Below are positions 54,298 to 63,165 of a stretch of DNA of 64,000 nt, piece by piece; within the stretch, counting starts at the first letter, position 1; every line of letters starts with the position of its first letter. The position numbers were made by a program, and so were the translations under genes. Under the pieces are notes generated by a model. That model was not told the DNA's origin, ran no database searches, and saw only the letters and a list, made by a program, of their open reading frames with translations. The stretch spans positions 36,324 to 100,323 of the forward strand of contig NZ_NISJ01000014.1 in the NCBI RefSeq assembly GCF_002205635.1, written 5' to 3'. This DNA is from Sphingopyxis witflariensis (GTDB lineage Bacteria > Pseudomonadota > Alphaproteobacteria > Sphingomonadales > Sphingomonadaceae).

Positions 54298-54341
54298 CCT
54301 TCCAGACACTTCACAAAGGCACTTCGCCGCAAGGAGGAATC

Positions 54342-54830
54342 ATGCGCGTTTTCTCTCGCCCCAATCTCACATTCTCTGCCCCCGAAAATATCGCCGACGA
54401 AATGCGCCCGCTGGTCGCGGGCCTTGTTGCCGACGATGCCGACGGCCGTGCTTATCGCTCAGCCATCCGTCATTGGCTTTGGTCGGAGCGTCCAGTCATC
54501 GAGACCTTCGCCGGTCGCCGCGTGGCGCTTCAAGTCGAAGGCCCGGAGATGATCGCCGGTCAGCACCGCTTCCCGATGGGCGGAGTGATCAGCGGAATTT
54601 GCGGCTGGCGTCGGCTTGGGCCGGTCGAGACCAAAGAGCTTCTGTTCGACCTTCGCGCCGAGATCGATGTCACCATCAATCGCTGGTTATTCAAACATGC
54701 GTTGACCGACGTTCCCGACTTCCAGCGTCCATCAGTCGATCGCGCCAAAGATGACGCGGAAGCCATCGCGTCGATGGAAGCCTGGGTCCGCCGTAATAGC
54801 CAGATCGAGGCCCTTCATGCTTCGCGATGA
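54342..54830 (+). CDS. hypothetical protein of the element
   Basis: A 162-residue protein behind AAGGAGG. It has a mixed alpha/beta sequence (HRFPMGGVISGICGWRRLGP, then VDRAKDDAEAIASMEAWVRR). No family is recognised; its place between the regulator and the mobilization genes suggests a plasmid-housekeeping role. Confidence 0.55.
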   Translation: MRVFSRPNLTFSAPENIADEMRPLVAGLVADDADGRAYRSAIRHWLWSERPVIETFAGRRVALQVEGPEMIAGQHRFPMGGVISGICGWRRLGPVETKELLFDLRAEIDVTINRWLFKHALTDVPDFQRPSVDRAKDDAEAIASMEAWVRRNSQIEALHASR

Positions 54831-54833
54831 GAG

Positions 54834-54939
54834 CGCCCGCCATCACGGGCGGAGGGGCTGCGATGCTACGCATCGAGCCGACAATTTGGATACACACCTC
54901 ACGCACGGGTGCATCCAGCTTTTCCGCCATTTCTGGCGG
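54834..54939. other. candidate origin of transfer (oriT)
   Basis: The 204-bp gap before the mobilization genes (54831-55034) contains three inverted repeats: CGCCCG-N6-CGGGCG (54834-54851), CGATGC-TAC-GCATCG (54861-54875) and CCGCCA-TTTC-TGGCGG (54924-54939), with an AT-richer stretch (ACAATTTGGATACACACC) between the last two. Position and structure fit an oriT for the TrwC-type relaxase. The nic site itself cannot be identified by eye. Confidence 0.4.
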
Positions 54940-55034
54940 CAGCGTTCCGGCGGCGCGCAGTTTGGACGGCCCGCAAAGAGCGCATTTCCGGTATTTTCGG
55001 AGGCAGCGGATCGGCATCGCCGGGGAGACGGACT

Positions 55035-55406
55035 ATGACTCTCGCCCGCTACAACATCCGCCTGCCCGCCGCGCTCGACAAGAGCCTCCGAACGCTCGCC
55101 GAACGGGAGGGGATCAGCGCCTACGCGACGCTTCAGCGCTGCGTAAAAACCGGGATCGCGGCGCAAGCGAACCCGCCAGCGAGAGACGTGGAGTTCGGCG
55201 AGATCGTCTTCGAACTGGCATCGGTCAGCACCCGCATGATCGGTGTCGAACGGCTACTCGACCGGGCGCTTTTCACCGCCTGTGCCGCATATTGTTATGC
55301 ACGCAGCGCGGCGCTCGGATCAGAAGAATCCGACGAGGACATCACCGCCGACATCAACGCAGCCTATGATCGACAGCGGCAGCGCGCGCAGGAGGATCGG
55401 TCATGA
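55035..55406 (+). CDS. ribbon-helix-helix-like mobilization accessory protein
   Basis: A 123-residue protein starting MTLARYNIRLPAALDKSLRT and continuing LAEREGISAYATLQRCVKTG, a short strand followed by two helices as in RHH DNA-binding proteins. The rest is helical with an acidic segment (GSEESDEDITADIN). It overlaps the coupling-protein gene by four bases (ATGA). A role in binding oriT is inferred from position. Confidence 0.65.
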   Translation: MTLARYNIRLPAALDKSLRTLAEREGISAYATLQRCVKTGIAAQANPPARDVEFGEIVFELASVSTRMIGVERLLDRALFTACAAYCYARSAALGSEESDEDITADINAAYDRQRQRAQEDRS

Positions 55407-57262
55407 CCGAACGCCCCGATCGCCGCATTCATGCCGATGCCTTGCGTCGTCACAATCGGATCAATCGTGCCGCACGCTTCAAACGGCAGGTTGTCATCAT
55501 GTTGGCAACGGTCGGTTTGGGTGCCCTCTCAATGCCCTACATGATGCAGACCGAAGACGAGCGGTGGGCGGTCGGCGTTTACGCCTATGCCCGAGGCGCG
55601 CTCTGGATCGCCTCAGGCACCGAGGCCGAACCAGAAATCACCGTGACCTATGAGGGATCGAAATATCTCGTGCCCGCCCGCGATGTCGTCGCCAGTCCAC
55701 ATTATAGCGGTGCCGTTTCGAGCTTGCTGAGCCAACTGCGCAGCGGAGCCTTGCTCGGTTTTGCCGGATGGCTGTCCGGGTTGATCTTACTGAGAGGCGT
55801 TAGGGCGCAGCGCCGGGAACGCGCCCTTCGGGATCGCGTCATCGCCGGAACTCAGGTCACAACCGAAAAGAAGCTCGCCAAACTGACCCGCGCAGAAGCC
55901 GGGACCAACGCGCTTGCGATCGGCACGGTCCCAATATCGGCGCGACTGGAAACCCGGCACATGGCGATGATCGGCACGACAGGTAGCGGCAAGACAACCG
56001 CGCTACGGCAGATGCTCGATGGCATCGAGGCGCGCGGCGAAGCCGCCTTGGTCTATGACACCAGCGGCGAATTCATCGCCCATTATTACCAGCCCGAACG
56101 CGGCGACATCATCCTCAATCCGTTCGATGCCCGCTGCGCCTATTGGTCGCCCTTTGCCGAGATAGCGCATCCTGCCGACGCCGACCGCATTGCGAACCAG
56201 TTGATTACCGAGACCGGCCAGCACGACCGCGACGTATGGCTGGAAACCAGCCGCATCCTTGTCGCCAACATGATCCGCGCGTTGTGGCGCGAGGGCAAGG
56301 ACACGCTGCCCGACCTCCTTCACGCGCTGCAAACGCGGGAGAAGGATGACCTCAAGACATGGCTCGGCAACAGCTCGTCGGCCCGAACCTTTGCCGAGGA
56401 CGCAGACCGAGCGACCGGCAGCGTCTTGTTCATGCTCGCCAAGGCAGCAAACCTCATCCAGTTCCTGCGGACGGACGGTGGCGACGAGGCTCCCTTTGCG
56501 TTCCGCGATTTCATCCAGAAACTGGACGCCTGCGAGGGTCCGAAGCCGTGGATATTCGTCCCGCGCAAAGAGGACTATTTCGATGCGTCGAAACCCTTGC
56601 TCGCGTGTTGGCTCGAATGCGCGGCGAGCGCGGTGCTCGGACTGTCCCCATCCTCCGACCGGCGCATCTGGTTCGTCCTAGACGAACTTGCCGATTTGCC
56701 GCGCGTCGATAATTTGGCGCGGTTGCTTCCCGAAGGTCGCAAGTTCGGCGCCGCCGTCGTTCTGACCTTTCAGGCGCTTGGCCAGATGCAGCATCGCTAC
56801 GGGTCGCAACTCGCCGAATCCATGCTCGGCTGTTGCAACACCAAGCTGTTCCTCCAGCTTGGCGACGGCGAAACCCGGCGCTGGGCAAGTCAGACGGTCG
56901 GAGAGTGCGAGGTCGAAATTCACACGATGACCGACGCGTTGGCCGCAGGTGACGACAAGCCGCGAACGACCTTGAGCAAGACGCGCACAAGGCGGCCCGC
57001 CATTTTGGAAAGCGAATTCCGCCTGCCCAAATATAAGGGTTTTCTTTTGTTCCCCGATGGCCTGCCGGTCGCGCCGATTGCCCTCACCGCCGATCATCTC
57101 GCGCACCGCGGCACGGCAGGCCAGCCGGGATTTGTCGCGGGCGATCCGAAAAACAGTCTGTGGGAGCAGGCAAAGCCGCCCCCGCAGGCCGATGTTGCGC
57201 CCATGCCAACGCCCACGCCTTCGCCGCCCGCTCTTCGTCGCAAGCGTCAGGGGCCGGTTTGA
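55403..57262 (+). CDS. TraD/VirD4-like type IV coupling protein
   Basis: A 619-residue DNA-translocating ATPase. Two N-terminal hydrophobic segments (about residues 28-45 and 115-131) anchor it; Walker A is GTTGSGKTT at residues 191-199, Walker B is IWFVLDELADLP and the arginine-finger region is LLPEGRKFGAAVVLTFQALG. It has a TraD-type DNA-binding domain and a Pro-rich tail. It links the relaxosome to a transfer channel. Its stop overlaps the relaxase start (TGATG). Confidence 0.9.
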   Translation: MTERPDRRIHADALRRHNRINRAARFKRQVVIMLATVGLGALSMPYMMQTEDERWAVGVYAYARGALWIASGTEAEPEITVTYEGSKYLVPARDVVASPHYSGAVSSLLSQLRSGALLGFAGWLSGLILLRGVRAQRRERALRDRVIAGTQVTTEKKLAKLTRAEAGTNALAIGTVPISARLETRHMAMIGTTGSGKTTALRQMLDGIEARGEAALVYDTSGEFIAHYYQPERGDIILNPFDARCAYWSPFAEIAHPADADRIANQLITETGQHDRDVWLETSRILVANMIRALWREGKDTLPDLLHALQTREKDDLKTWLGNSSSARTFAEDADRATGSVLFMLAKAANLIQFLRTDGGDEAPFAFRDFIQKLDACEGPKPWIFVPRKEDYFDASKPLLACWLECAASAVLGLSPSSDRRIWFVLDELADLPRVDNLARLLPEGRKFGAAVVLTFQALGQMQHRYGSQLAESMLGCCNTKLFLQLGDGETRRWASQTVGECEVEIHTMTDALAAGDDKPRTTLSKTRTRRPAILESEFRLPKYKGFLLFPDGLPVAPIALTADHLAHRGTAGQPGFVAGDPKNSLWEQAKPPPQADVAPMPTPTPSPPALRRKRQGPV

Positions 57263-60048
57263 TGGTCGCGTCGGTATCGGCACTGACCAGCTCAGCACAG
57301 GCCAGCAGCTATTACGAAGCCGACGATTATTATGCCGAGGGCGGCCTATCGCCGTCCAAATGGCAAGGCAAAGGTGCCGAGGAACTGGGCCTGTCGGGTG
57401 AAGTGGACCGCGATGCCTTTCGCGAATTACTCGACGGCGAGGTCGGCGACCAGCAACTCGGCACGATCCGTGAGGGTCAGCTTGAACATCGACCGGGATG
57501 GGACGTCACCCTGAGCGCGCCCAAGTCGGTGTCGATAATGGCGGAGGTGGCGGGAGACCGGCGGCTGATTGAGGCGCATGGCCAAGCGGTGAAGACCGCG
57601 CTCGCCCATGTCGAAACACATATGGCCGCGACCCGCGTCCGGCATGGCGGCACGGTGGCCCGCGAAGCGACCGGCAATCTCATTGTCGCCAGCTTTCAGC
57701 ACGGCACCAGCCGCGCGCAAGACCCGCAGCTTCATACCCATAATGTCATCATGAACGCCACGCGGGGCGAGAATGACACTTGGCGAAGCCTTGAGCCGCG
57801 CGCGATCTACCAGCTTCAGAAACAGATTGGCGCTATCTACCGGCAGGAACTTGCCCTGAAGGTGCGAGAGCTCGGCTACGAGATCGACACGGACAAGGAG
57901 TCGATGTTCGAGATCAGAGGCGTTTCCGCCGACGTGATGAAGGCGTTCAGTACCCGCAGCGCTGAGATCGAGGCCGCGCTAGAAGAGCGCGGAACATCGC
58001 GTGATGCGGCCAGCGCCACCGAGAAGCAGGTGGCAGCGCTCGATACCCGGCAGGCGAAGGTCGCGGTCGATCAAACTTCGCTGGTTGCCGATTGGCGCGA
58101 AACTGCCGATCGTGCTGGCTTCGGTTCGGAAGCCCGCATTGCGATGGTCAAGCAAGCCCAATCCTTCGCGGCCAGCCGCGCTGCGCTTTCGTATCCATCC
58201 TCACAAGCGGCTATCGCCGATCGAGCCGTCGCCTTCGCCGCCGACAAGCTTGGCGAACGGCAGTCGGTGTTTTCTGCCGCCGCCTTGCAGGAAGAAGCCG
58301 GGCGCTTTGCATTGGGTAAGGCCAGCTATGCGCAGATTGCGGCAGCCGTGGACGCGGCGACAAAACAGGGCGAACTGATCGACCGCAAATATCTGGATCG
58401 GCGCGGCGCTGCGTTTGCAGGATTCACGACCCGCCAGAATGTCGAAGCTGAAAGGACGCTGCTTAGGCTTGAGGCACGCGGGCGCGAGGCGATAGCTTCC
58501 ATCGCCTCGCCACTGGCTGCCGCGAAGACGGTCGCCCGCGCCGCCGCGCAATCTGAGCAGTCCGGCTTTGCGTGGAACGCCGATCAGCGAGTAGCCACCC
58601 AACAACTTCTGACCAGCCGCAACCGTATCACAGCGGTGCAAGGCTATGCCGGCACAGCCAAAACCACCACCGTCCTTGCGACATTCGCCCGCGAAGCCGA
58701 CGCGCGCGGCGTGCCTGTCGTGGCGCTAGCACCGACCGCGTCGGCCGCGATGGTGTTAGGGGAAGCGCTGGACGTGCGGGGCGATACGGTGGCGCGGCAT
58801 TTACTGTCTCCGGAGCCTTCGGCACATGGTCAACCCGCCGCTTGGATTGTGGACGAGGCCTCCTTGCTTTCAGCCCGCGACACCGCGCGCCTGTTCGACC
58901 TGGCGGAGAAGCATAATGCCCGCGTCATCCTCGTCGGCGATGTAAAGCAGCTAGGCTCGGTCGAGGCGGGCGCGGCTTTCGCGCAGTTGCAGGATGCGGG
59001 CATGGAAACCGCAAAGCTTGGCGAGATCGTGCGGCAAACCAATGTCGCGACCAAGGAAGCGGTGCTGGCGTCGATCGAGGGCGATGCCAAGAAGGCGATC
59101 GCGGCGCTCGACGGAGGCGGTGGCGCGATTATCGAAAATGCCGATCGCTCCGATCGCTTTGCGGCGATTTCCGAACACTATGCGGGGCTGGACCCCGCCG
59201 GTCGCGCTCGCACGCTCGTCATCGAGCCATCGCGCGAAGGTCGCGACGCCCTGACGGCCGATATTCGCGCGGCGCTCGCCAGATCGGGCGCGCTTACCGG
59301 TCCCGCCGCCACCGTGACGGCACTTGCTAACAAGGGTCTCAGCCGCGCCGAGGCACGCGATCCAATGAGCTATGAAGAGGGTGATGTCGTTCGCTTTACT
59401 CGCGACTATGCCGACAAGGGTGTGACGCGCGGCGAAGCCTATCGCGTCGAAAGCATCGACCGCGCCAAATCCGCCATCGCCCTGAAATCAGAGGATGGGC
59501 GCGAGGTCGATTGGCGGCTTCGCCAATGGGGCGCAGGCAAGGTTCAGGCATTTTCACCGCAGTCGATCGAACTCAGAAACGGGGACCGCATACGATTTAC
59601 GCGCAACGATCGCGCAGAGGGCCGGATCAACGGCGCGCGTGCGATTGTGACCGCGATTGATGAAGAATCCCGCACCGCGACCGTTCGCGGCGCGCGGGGT
59701 AAGATAGAGACCCTCCATTTTGATGCAGCCCGCGACCGGCACATCGCCCACGCCTACGTCGATACGGCCTTTGCCGCCCAAGGCCGTACAGCCGACCATG
59801 TAATTATCCACGCTGACAGCCGTGCGACCAATCTGGTCGATCAAAAATCCTTCTATGTCGGGATTTCCCGCGCGAAGCATTCAGCGACGATTTTCACGAA
59901 CGACCGCGCAAAGCTTGCTGCCGCGATAAGTGAACGGGCGGGAGCAGTGCAAACTGCGATTGCACCTTCGGCCGCTCCGACATCCGGCGCCAGCAAAGCG
60001 GCAGGCCTCGGCCTTGCAAAGCCTCTTTCCGCCCATGGGCTTTGTTGA
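57262..60048 (+). CDS. MobF-family relaxase-helicase (TrwC-like)
   Basis: A 928-residue conjugative relaxase. Tyrosine pairs Y17-Y18 and Y23-Y24 lie in SSYYEADDYYAEGG; the HUH metal ligands are H147, H158 and H160 (QDPQLHTHNVIMN), with the same spacing as TrwC. The helicase half has Walker A GYAGTAKTT at residues 461-469 (Ala where GTGKT is usual) and Walker B IVDEASLL. The start MVASVSAL at 57262 is coupled to the TraD-like gene. The C-terminus (PLSAHGLC) is short of the long tail seen in plasmid TraI. Confidence 0.92.
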   Translation: MVASVSALTSSAQASSYYEADDYYAEGGLSPSKWQGKGAEELGLSGEVDRDAFRELLDGEVGDQQLGTIREGQLEHRPGWDVTLSAPKSVSIMAEVAGDRRLIEAHGQAVKTALAHVETHMAATRVRHGGTVAREATGNLIVASFQHGTSRAQDPQLHTHNVIMNATRGENDTWRSLEPRAIYQLQKQIGAIYRQELALKVRELGYEIDTDKESMFEIRGVSADVMKAFSTRSAEIEAALEERGTSRDAASATEKQVAALDTRQAKVAVDQTSLVADWRETADRAGFGSEARIAMVKQAQSFAASRAALSYPSSQAAIADRAVAFAADKLGERQSVFSAAALQEEAGRFALGKASYAQIAAAVDAATKQGELIDRKYLDRRGAAFAGFTTRQNVEAERTLLRLEARGREAIASIASPLAAAKTVARAAAQSEQSGFAWNADQRVATQQLLTSRNRITAVQGYAGTAKTTTVLATFAREADARGVPVVALAPTASAAMVLGEALDVRGDTVARHLLSPEPSAHGQPAAWIVDEASLLSARDTARLFDLAEKHNARVILVGDVKQLGSVEAGAAFAQLQDAGMETAKLGEIVRQTNVATKEAVLASIEGDAKKAIAALDGGGGAIIENADRSDRFAAISEHYAGLDPAGRARTLVIEPSREGRDALTADIRAALARSGALTGPAATVTALANKGLSRAEARDPMSYEEGDVVRFTRDYADKGVTRGEAYRVESIDRAKSAIALKSEDGREVDWRLRQWGAGKVQAFSPQSIELRNGDRIRFTRNDRAEGRINGARAIVTAIDEESRTATVRGARGKIETLHFDAARDRHIAHAYVDTAFAAQGRTADHVIIHADSRATNLVDQKSFYVGISRAKHSATIFTNDRAKLAAAISERAGAVQTAIAPSAAPTSGASKAAGLGLAKPLSAHGLC

Positions 60049-60191
60049 GGTGCCAGCCTGCCATCCGGCAAGTGCTCACGCCGTTGGCGGAACTGGGCGC
60101 CTCCGATGTCCGCGCTTTCGACGAGCCGAGCGAACCGAAGTTATTCGGCTCACTACCATCAGCAGAAGGGTGGACGTTTGATTCATTTCTC

Positions 60192-60216
60192 GTAATTAGA
60201 GAGGAGAATTAATTAC
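60192..60216. promoter_or_regulatory. inverted repeat before the AIPR gene
   Basis: GTAATTA (60192-60198) and TAATTAC (60210-60216) form a perfect 7-bp inverted repeat with an 11-base spacer, 22 bases before the AIPR start. It is the AT-richest stretch of the 189-bp gap and a possible operator. A GGGA stretch close to the ATG serves as ribosome site. Confidence 0.4.
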
Positions 60217-60237
60217 CTCTAAGCGGGATGAAACGCG

Positions 60238-61926
60238 ATGACGGCGACGCCAACGTTAGACGACATATTGACCTCGATCGACGAATTGGCAGCCCGCGGG
60301 CAAGTAGACCGCGAGAAGGCATTCGCTGCTTGGTATGCGATTAATTTCTATTCAATTGATGAGGATGATGCACTCGACGCGGCAGCGGCCGATGGCGGCA
60401 ACGATCAGGGCATAGACCTCGTGTTCGTTGATGAGGCCTCTGAGAGCTTGATGATCGTACAGGCCCATTGCCCCGGCAACACCACCAAGCCGACACCGAA
60501 AGCAAAATGGGACGCAGTATTAGCAAGCCTTCCGTACATTAGGAATCCGGCCGCGCTGAGAGAGGCGGGGCGCGATGATCTCGCAGACCTTATTGAAAGC
60601 GCGCATGAAGATCATCGAGATTTGTCTCTTACCCTTGGGCTAATTTCGCTTGGAAAAAAATCAGATACGATAATCAATGCCGTCTCAGTTTCCAAAAGTG
60701 GCGATCAAGAGATATCCTATTTTTACTCTGCCCAAGACGAGCTAATTGCCCAATACAAGGCGATTATTTTAGATGGCGGCGGCATTGCGGAAGACCACAT
60801 AGATTTCACCTCTGGCTTCTTTGAAGACAAAGGTGATTATGGTCGCGCGATCGTTGGCTCGGTGAGCGCTGCTGAATTGCAGAGATTGCATAAATCCTAC
60901 CCTCAGGAGCTGTTCGCTGGAAATATTAGGCTATTTCTCGGTGCCAGAAAGGGCGGAATTAACGAGCAGATTATTAAGACGGCGAAGGAGCAACCCGGAG
61001 TCTTCTGGGCGCTAAACAACGGCGTTACGATCGTTGCCGATACGATCGATCCAGGAGCAAAAGGCGACATTCAGCGCGTGAAGCTAAAGCGGTTTAGTAT
61101 CGTAAACGGATGCCAAACGACATCCAGCCTCGTGCACGCCGAAGCTTCAGCAAATACTAAAGTTTTGGTCAGGATTATCGCTGCCAAGCAAAATATAAGA
61201 ACTGATATCGTTCGATATAACAACTCTCAGAACGCGGTAAGAATTTGGAGTGTCAGGTCGGCTGACAATATCCAGAAATCTCTTCGTAAAGAATTTGAAT
61301 CAATTGGAATAAACTACGCCCCTAAACTTGAAGGGGCGCGTCGAAAAAAAGATCTAAATATTATTGAGCTTGATAAGGTTGCTCAGTTCTTGGCATCTGG
61401 CTATGCAGAATACCTAATCCCTGCCATCGCGAATAAGGGGGAGCTTTTTGATGAGCCATATCAGACAATATTTTTTAAGGGCATAACAGCGAAGGATGTT
61501 TACCTTGCTTGGCTCGTTGGGAACCTCGCCGAATCAAAAAGGCAGGAGCTCCATAATGATTTGAAAGATGATGAAAACTCTGGGCTCCTCGGAGTGACAA
61601 GCACTTACTGGATAAGCTATACGGCAAGAAAACTTATTGAAAAGAGAAACACATTTTCTTCCAACGTAATTTCTCTTGAGTGCATGAAGAGGAAGGAATT
61701 TTCCTCAGCAATTAAGAAATACGTCGAGGCATCTGCAGACGCGTTTTGGGATGCGGCTGTCGATGCGTATGACGATGACTTTGGTTCGTTTAAAAGCGCC
61801 TTGAGGTCGTCAGCGTTCTTCAAAAAAGTAGATAGCAAGCTGGCTCTTCGGATTACAAGAATCTTGGGTAAGAAGGAGGTTCCAGACTTGAAGCAGGTTT
61901 GCAAAAGCTCCGCCGGAAAGAAATAG
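60238..61926 (+). CDS. AIPR-family abortive-infection protein
   Basis: A 562-residue protein. The N-terminal part resembles a restriction-endonuclease-like fold (GGNDQGIDLVFVDEASESLM then IVQAH), and the AIPR domain spans about residues 225-520 (NIRLFLGARKGGINEQIIKT, FWALNNGVTIVADTI, FSIVNGCQTTSSLVHAEA, RYNNSQNAVRIWSV). AIPR proteins are tied to phage abortive infection. The expected QxK of the nuclease-like core reads Q75-A-H77. Codon use is AT-richer than in neighbouring mobility genes, suggesting separate acquisition. Confidence 0.85.
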   Translation: MTATPTLDDILTSIDELAARGQVDREKAFAAWYAINFYSIDEDDALDAAAADGGNDQGIDLVFVDEASESLMIVQAHCPGNTTKPTPKAKWDAVLASLPYIRNPAALREAGRDDLADLIESAHEDHRDLSLTLGLISLGKKSDTIINAVSVSKSGDQEISYFYSAQDELIAQYKAIILDGGGIAEDHIDFTSGFFEDKGDYGRAIVGSVSAAELQRLHKSYPQELFAGNIRLFLGARKGGINEQIIKTAKEQPGVFWALNNGVTIVADTIDPGAKGDIQRVKLKRFSIVNGCQTTSSLVHAEASANTKVLVRIIAAKQNIRTDIVRYNNSQNAVRIWSVRSADNIQKSLRKEFESIGINYAPKLEGARRKKDLNIIELDKVAQFLASGYAEYLIPAIANKGELFDEPYQTIFFKGITAKDVYLAWLVGNLAESKRQELHNDLKDDENSGLLGVTSTYWISYTARKLIEKRNTFSSNVISLECMKRKEFSSAIKKYVEASADAFWDAAVDAYDDDFGSFKSALRSSAFFKKVDSKLALRITRILGKKEVPDLKQVCKSSAGKK

Positions 61927-62019
61927 AGCTTCGCTTCTCCCATGCTGACGCATCCGCCTGCGTCGGTGCAACTCGGGCCACTTATCCCTTGCCAAGAAGG
62001 GCAATGTTCCCGAAGATTC

Positions 62020-62946
62020 ATGACGATGCGCAACGATCTCGATCATCTTCCTGCCTCCAAACAGCGCGAGCTTGAGCGCGTCGTCGAGATCATCTTCGAG
62101 GAGTTTCGCGGCGCGACCGAGAATGCGACCGGACCGCGCAAGGGCGCGCGTATCCTCAAGATCATATTGTTCGGGAGCCACGCCCGTGGCGATTGGGTCG
62201 ATGCACCGCTGTCGGCGAACCAGTATAAATCCGACTACGACATCCTCATCATCGTCAGCCAGAAGGAGCTGACGGATCGCGCTGCCTATTGGGCAAAGGC
62301 CGAGGAACGGCTGATCCGCGCCTACACGATAGAAAAGACGCTCCATACGCCGGTCAACTTCATCGTTCACAGCCTGCATGAGGTTAACGATGGGCTGTCA
62401 CACGGACGCGTCTTTTTCATGGAGGTGAAAAAGGATGGCGTCGGGCTTTACGAGGCCGATGACCGCGAGCTGGCGACACCCAAGCCCAAGACGCCCGAAC
62501 AGGCGCTCGCCATGGCAAAGGAATATTATGCCAAGTGGTTCCCGAGCGCTGATGCTTTTCACGCGTCATTTAAGTTTCTGACCGAGCGCGGAAATCTCAA
62601 CGAGGCCGCGTTCAATCTGCATCAGGCTACGGAACGCCTCTATTCATGCCTCCTGCTGACGCTGACGTCCTACACGCCCTACAACCACAATATCGCGTTT
62701 CTGCGTTCCCTCGCGGAAGGTCTTGACCGACGCCTTTATGGAATATGGCCGGAGACCAATCACCGCGAGCGAGCGATGTTCCAGAAGCTGAAGGAAGCCT
62801 ACACCAAGGCCCGTTATTCCACGCATTACAAGATCAGCGAAGAAGAGCTGACTTGGTTGGGCGAGCGCGTCGAGGAACTGGGTTGTGCCGTGCATCAGGT
62901 TTGTTCCGACAAGATCGCCGAGCTTGAGGCGGCGGCCCGCCAGTAG
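62020..62946 (+). CDS. fused nucleotidyltransferase-HEPN protein
   Basis: A 308-residue fusion. The N-terminal MNT-type nucleotidyltransferase shows GSHARGDW at residues 52-59 and SDYD (Asp 72, Asp 74). The C-terminal half (about 160-305) is a HEPN helical domain (KFLTERGNLNEAAFNLHQAT, then TKARYSTHYKIS with an Arg-x3-His instead of the usual Arg-x4-6-His). Two-gene HEPN/MNT pairs are toxin-antitoxin systems in which MNT adds AMP to HEPN; here both are on one chain. The start at 62020 follows a weak ribosome site; 61942 is an alternative. Confidence 0.82.
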   Translation: MTMRNDLDHLPASKQRELERVVEIIFEEFRGATENATGPRKGARILKIILFGSHARGDWVDAPLSANQYKSDYDILIIVSQKELTDRAAYWAKAEERLIRAYTIEKTLHTPVNFIVHSLHEVNDGLSHGRVFFMEVKKDGVGLYEADDRELATPKPKTPEQALAMAKEYYAKWFPSADAFHASFKFLTERGNLNEAAFNLHQATERLYSCLLLTLTSYTPYNHNIAFLRSLAEGLDRRLYGIWPETNHRERAMFQKLKEAYTKARYSTHYKISEEELTWLGERVEELGCAVHQVCSDKIAELEAAARQ

Positions 62947-62964
62947 GCGCCGAACTCTCGTGGC

Positions 62965-63013
62965 TTGCCGGGACTCTCGGATTCTGGCATAATCCGTTCC
63001 ACGGAATGGAACG
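62965..63013 (+). promoter_or_regulatory. promoter with adjoining palindrome
   Basis: TTGCCG (62965-62970) is followed after exactly 17 bp by CATAAT (62988-62993). Directly after it comes the inverted repeat CGTTCCA-CGGAA-TGGAACG (62995-63013), over the expected transcription start; a further GGAATGG/CCATTCC pair overlaps it (63003-63028). This looks like a repressible promoter. About 150 bases of leader follow before the next gene at 63166, with no other gene seen in 62947-63165. Confidence 0.45.
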
Positions 63014-63165
63014 ACTGGCGGCCATTCCGGGGATAATCCCGCCAGGCATCATGTAGGTCCGGCCGCGTGTCGGACGGTTGCTGATAGCCGCACCAGCGGC
63101 CCGACAGCGAACACCGCTTGCCCATCCGCGCATCAAGGCGCGGACCGCCGCGGTGCGAGCTGCAA

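Noticed and set aside
54827..55369. 180-codon plus-strand frame between the element's hypothetical gene and the coupling protein
   Set aside because: Its second half is a frame-shifted shadow of the RHH-like gene, and the first half covers the repeat-rich oriT candidate.
63007..63057. 16-codon frame (MERLAAIPGII...) in the leader before 63166
   Set aside because: It overlaps the palindromes and has no ribosome site; too little to support a gene.
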